A stretch of 64,000 nucleotides of DNA from Clostridium chauvoei. GTDB taxonomy: Bacteria; Bacillota; Clostridia; Clostridiales; Clostridiaceae. Both the position numbers and the translations under genes were made by a program. Positions 60,980-64,000 of the stretch are shown in pieces. Below the pieces are notes generated by a model, which was given only the letters and a program-made list of their open reading frames with translations, searched no databases and was not told where the DNA came from. The stretch is taken from NCBI RefSeq assembly GCF_002327185.1, contig NZ_CP018624.1:1798001-1862000 (forward strand), in the 5' to 3' direction. The stretch's first letter is position 1. Each line of letters opens with the position of its first letter.

Positions 60980-62344
60980 ATGACTCAATCAATAGATAGT
61001 ACAAGTGATAGTCTCACGATTCGAAAAAAATTTATTAAATACCTACTCCCTTCAGTAGCTGCAATGTGGATATTTTCTCTATATACAATGGTTGATGGTA
61101 TATTTGTTAGTAGAGGTGTTGGACCTACAGCATTAGCAGCTGTAAATATATCTATGCCTTTTATTAATTTTATCTTTGCTATTTCTATGTTTTTTTCTAC
61201 TGGTGTATCTACTATAGTTTCAATTTATTTAGGACAAGATAAATTAGATAAAGCTAAAGAAGTTTTTAGTTTTAATATGTTTTGTATGTTAATTGTAGCT
61301 ATTGCTATAACTATATTTAGTCTACTTAATCTTGATAATATAGCATTATTTTTAGGAGCTACAGATACTACATTACCTATGGTTAAGGAATATCTAAAAA
61401 TAATAATGCTTTTTAATGGTTTCTTTATTATCTCTTACTGTTTAGAAGTATTAAGTAAAGCTGATGGTTTTCCACATCTTGCTATAATAGGTATGATTAT
61501 TTCTGCACTAACTAATGTAGTGTTAGATTTTATATTTGTAATATTATTAGGCTTTGGAATAAAAGGAGCTGCCTTTGCAACAATAATTTCTCAAGGTGTT
61601 TCTTGTTTATTTTTCTTAATTCACTTTTTAAGACCAGTTTCTAAATTACACTTTGTAAAATTTAAAATAAACTTTAAAACCTTAGGAAGAATATTATCAA
61701 TAGGATTCCCAGATGCTCTTACAGAATTAACTTCTGGAATTGTAATTTTATTATTTAATCAAATAATACTAAAGTATATAGGGGAAGATGGTATAGTAAC
61801 TTATAGTATTATCTGTTATGTAAATACTTTAGTAATAATGACGATGATTGGTATAACTCAAGGTATGCAACCACTTTCTAGTTTTCACTATGGGAAAAAA
61901 GAAAACTTCATAGTTAAAAATTTGCTTAAAATTAGCATAAAAACAATAGGTATATCTTCTATATCTATATTTATACTATGTATAATTTTTGCAAATAACA
62001 TTGTTGCTATTTTTCTTAAAGGTCATTCTCCTGAATTATTTAGTTATTCAGTGAGTGCATTTAGAATATTTTCAACTGCCTTTTTAATACTTGGTTTTAA
62101 TGTATTAATTTCTGGATACTTTGCATCTATAGAAAAACCATTTAATGCAACAATAATTTCATTATCTAGGGGGCTGATTATAATTACTATTGTTCTCCTT
62201 ACTATGACTTCATTAGTTGGTGAAAATGGCATATGGATTTCAACTTTAATTTCTGAGTTACTATGTTTAATAATTTCAATATTATTGCTTATTAAAAATA
62301 GAATATCTTATAAAAAATCTTCATATAAAACTTCTAATGTATAA
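60980..62344 (+). CDS. MATE-family multidrug efflux transporter
   Basis: 454 residues with about 12 transmembrane segments. Features include LLPSVAAMWIFSLYTMVDGIFVSRGVGPTALAAVNI at the start and the internal repeat FPDALTELTSGIVILLFNQI near 240-260. It exports cationic compounds using a Na+ or H+ gradient. AAGGAG lies eight bases before the ATG. The divergent MerR regulator and the 19-bp-spacer promoter indicate induction by its substrates. Confidence 0.92.
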   Translation: MTQSIDSTSDSLTIRKKFIKYLLPSVAAMWIFSLYTMVDGIFVSRGVGPTALAAVNISMPFINFIFAISMFFSTGVSTIVSIYLGQDKLDKAKEVFSFNMFCMLIVAIAITIFSLLNLDNIALFLGATDTTLPMVKEYLKIIMLFNGFFIISYCLEVLSKADGFPHLAIIGMIISALTNVVLDFIFVILLGFGIKGAAFATIISQGVSCLFFLIHFLRPVSKLHFVKFKINFKTLGRILSIGFPDALTELTSGIVILLFNQIILKYIGEDGIVTYSIICYVNTLVIMTMIGITQGMQPLSSFHYGKKENFIVKNLLKISIKTIGISSISIFILCIIFANNIVAIFLKGHSPELFSYSVSAFRIFSTAFLILGFNVLISGYFASIEKPFNATIISLSRGLIIITIVLLTMTSLVGENGIWISTLISELLCLIISILLLIKNRISYKKSSYKTSNV

Positions 62345-62348
62345 TAAA

Positions 62349-62388
62349 ATAAAAGGACTATCTAAGCTTAATTAGATAATCCTTTTTA
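62349..62388. terminator. Bidirectional terminator, MATE / glycerophosphodiesterase
   Basis: AAAAGGACTATCTAA pairs with TTAGATAATCCTTTT (one mismatch) and has A and T runs on both sides. It separates the converging genes. Confidence 0.85.
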
Positions 62389-62401
62389 TATTGAACTTTA
62401 A

Positions 62402-63117
62402 TTATTTTCTAACTTCATATTTTAACTTATTTAAAACTTCAACTTCATTAGTTATAATGTTTGTTACACCTAACTCCATTGCTTTTTTCATATCAATTTC
62501 ACTATTTATAGTATAAGGATTAACCTTTATATGGTTTTCCTTTAACTCCCTCATTATCTCTTCATCAAATATAGAATAATAATAAGGGTGATAACATTCA
62601 CATTTTATATTTTTTAGGTACTTATATACATCTACTAATGTAGTTTCTGTTAACGCACCTGTTATTATATTTTTATTAATTTCCTTTACTTTTAATAAAC
62701 TATAATGATTAAATGAAGATATAATTATTCTATCTTCTATTTCATATTTTTCAATCAAATCTAGTACTTTTTCTTCTAAATTTTTATACTTTACTATACT
62801 ATTTTTAATTCTAAATTTAAAATATCTAGTTTTGATTCCTTAAATAGTATTAATAATTCTTCTAATGTAGGAATCTTTTCGTTATTTTTAGTTTTAAATT
62901 TTCTTAATTCAGCTAAAGTATAACTTTTAACTAATCCTTTTCCATCAGTAGTCCTATCTAGTGTTTCATCATGAATTATAACTGGAATACCATCTTTCGA
63001 TAATTGAACATCCGTTTCTATTCCATCTGCTCCAAATTCTATAGCCTTTTTAAAAGCTATTATAGTATTCTCATCATATTTTCCACTATATCCCCTATGA
63101 GCAATATTTAAAACCAT
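62402..63117 (-). pseudogene. Glycerophosphodiester phosphodiesterase, frameshifted
   Basis: Two frames make one GDPD of about 238 residues. The first (63117-62794) has the catalytic core IAHRGYSGKYDENTIIAF and GADGIETDVQLSKDGIPVIIHDETLDRTTDGKG, and ends NLELKIV. The second frame continues SIVKYKNLEEKVLDLIEKYE and then IIISSFNHYSLL to the stop at 62402. One base missing from an A run near 62800 explains the break: restoring it gives NLELKN then SIVKY. The enzyme hydrolyses deacylated phospholipids to glycerol-3-phosphate. A real null allele or a sequencing error are both possible. Confidence 0.85.
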
Positions 63118-63143
63118 CCATATTCCTTCTCTCTTGTATAAAA

Positions 63144-63749
63144 TTATATCTCTAATAATTTTATCATACTTTTTATTTTATATATTCTTTTTCTACTTTT
63201 TAAATTTGATACTTTATTTGATGGTCTTTTATTTTTGGAATAATAGGTATCTTTTCCAATAGCAATTACTAGTACTGTAGCCCTACCCTTTTCAACTTTT
63301 GCTCCTTGGAGACATATATTATCTAATTCTGTTATATCCTTATGTTGATAATAATTTCCTCTTATATTTTCATATTTTTTTATTATAGTATTTTCTCCTG
63401 TTAATATATATTGGTTTATGCTAAAGTCATTGCAAGATATTATCCTAACGTCTGCTGGAATATAATCTCCTTCTTTTAAACATATTATATCTCCCATAGT
63501 TATATCTTCTGCTGATAGTATTCTTTCCTTTTTATTTCTTATACAACTTAAATATTTATTATTTTCTTTTATAAAATTTAATGAACTAGGTATAATATTA
63601 GGTCCATACCTTTGTATACGTATTCTAGCTTCCTCTTCACTAATTCCATTTATATTTGTTTTTAATATCTTATAGATTTCATTTATATTTATTTTGCTAA
63701 ATCTAATTAACTTATCTATAGATAAATTACTATTTCTTGTATCAATCAT
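63144..63749 (-). pseudogene. P-type cation ATPase fragment (N-terminal and actuator domains only)
   Basis: 201 residues. An N-terminal cation-ATPase segment (LKTNINGISEEEARIRIQRYGPNIIPSS) is followed directly by an actuator domain (MGDIICLKEGDYIPADVRII, then YILTGEN, then GRATVLVIAIGKDTYYS). The two membrane helices normally between them, and the whole phosphorylation domain (DKTGT) and later helices, are missing. Pumps of this class are about 850 residues. GGAGGTG six bases before the ATG is intact. It is probably a decayed pump; a short soluble A-domain protein is the less likely alternative. Confidence 0.75.
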
Positions 63750-63773
63750 ATATCCACCTCCAAAATTATATCA

Positions 63774-63808
63774 GTAAAATAAGCTATAAAAGCTAACCCT
63801 TATTTTAC
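63774..63808 (-). terminator. Hairpin between a small frame and the ATPase fragment
   Basis: GTAAAATAAG pairs perfectly with CTTATTTTAC around a 15-base loop. The T tract is short, so it is a possible but not strong terminator for a transcript coming from 63968. Confidence 0.5.
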
Positions 63809-63860
63809 ATTTTTGAGATTACATTAGATTAGATTTAAGAAATAGTTGAGAAAAAATTAT

Positions 63861-63968
63861 CTAAGTTATAAAAGCTACTTTGATAGGTCCTATAATTTTT
63901 TTGAAATTAATCCTATAAAGTCTAATTCTTCCTCCACTATTTCTATCTAATATGTGATCTGATTCCAT
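63861..63968 (-). CDS. Possible 35-aa basic protein
   Basis: A 35-codon frame begins six bases after a strong GGAGGTG site. The product is basic (DRNSGGRIRLYRINFKKIIG) without a clear membrane helix. It may be the start of a degraded gene, given the P-type ATPase fragment downstream. No family is recognised. Confidence 0.35.
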   Translation of the reverse strand: MESDHILDRNSGGRIRLYRINFKKIIGPIKVAFIT

Positions 63969-64000
63969 TTTTGCACCTCCATAAAATATATATAAAAAAA

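Noticed and set aside
1-64000. CRISPR arrays, rRNA and tRNA genes
   Set aside because: No regularly spaced repeats and no recognisable rRNA or tRNA sequence were seen; a covariance search would be needed to exclude a divergent tRNA.

Overview
The window is about 64 kb of very AT-rich DNA that reads as a low-GC, anaerobic Firmicute chromosome, most likely Clostridium sensu stricto. Pointers are the strong AGGAGG-type ribosome sites, AT-rich codon use, a complete [FeFe]-hydrogenase maturation set (hydE, hydG, hydF), the anaerobic sulfite reductase asrABC, a haem-precursor operon ending in a CbiK chelatase, and a sortase-anchored GH101 mucin glycosidase. No rRNA, tRNA or CRISPR array was recognised.

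Layout. 1-5.2 kb: an XRE-cupin regulator cut by the left edge, a PadR/DUF2812 pair, an ASCH protein, an Mrr-type endonuclease and a lipoprotein. 5.3-5.6 kb: insertion-sequence debris. 5.6-10.4 kb: an operon (AP-superfamily phosphomutase-like enzyme, one-TM protein, SLC13/DASS transporter) divergent from a LysR regulator. 10.4-12.3 kb: an intact IS1182-type element with a hairpin at each end. 12.3-19.3 kb: ABC-F, an orphan PotD, an ACT-like small protein, RidA, a branched-chain aminotransferase and DUF368. 19.3-31.4 kb: a formate/nitrite-family channel, the operon hemA - precorrin-2 dehydrogenase - hemC - cobA/hemD - hemB - hemL - cbiK, then asrABC and a Crp/Fnr regulator. Together these can make sirohaem and reduce sulfite to sulfide. 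31.6-37.4 kb: YjbQ, a divergent cis-prenyltransferase, a degenerate epimerase and the hydE-G-F block. 37.8-44.7 kb: the 1.9-kaa GH101 enzyme and a PucR/CdaR-like regulator. 44.7-49.4 kb: a Nudix-like protein, YdcF, a tiny membrane protein and a YesM/YesN two-component pair. 49.5-54.1 kb: MgtC and an Fbp-type ABC importer with two broken genes. 54.2-64 kb: a small sirohaem reductase, HAD, ATP-cone, DbpA, DedA, cyclophilin, a MerR/MATE pair, a frameshifted glycerophosphodiesterase and a P-type ATPase fragment.

The points I find most interesting are these. A perfect TGTGA-N6-TCACA palindrome is both the terminator of the Crp/Fnr gene and a site centred at -41.5 of the inferred asrA promoter. A structured leader with an intrinsic terminator precedes the hydrogenase-maturation genes. 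The Fbp-type importer carries a frameshift in its ATPase and an in-frame stop in its binding protein. The SLC13/phosphomutase-like operon has no assigned pathway. The IS is insulated by hairpins and hides its own ribosome site. Two of the three gene breaks are single-base losses in A runs, so sequencing error must be excluded before calling them biological. All function calls come from reading motifs by eye; no database search was run.
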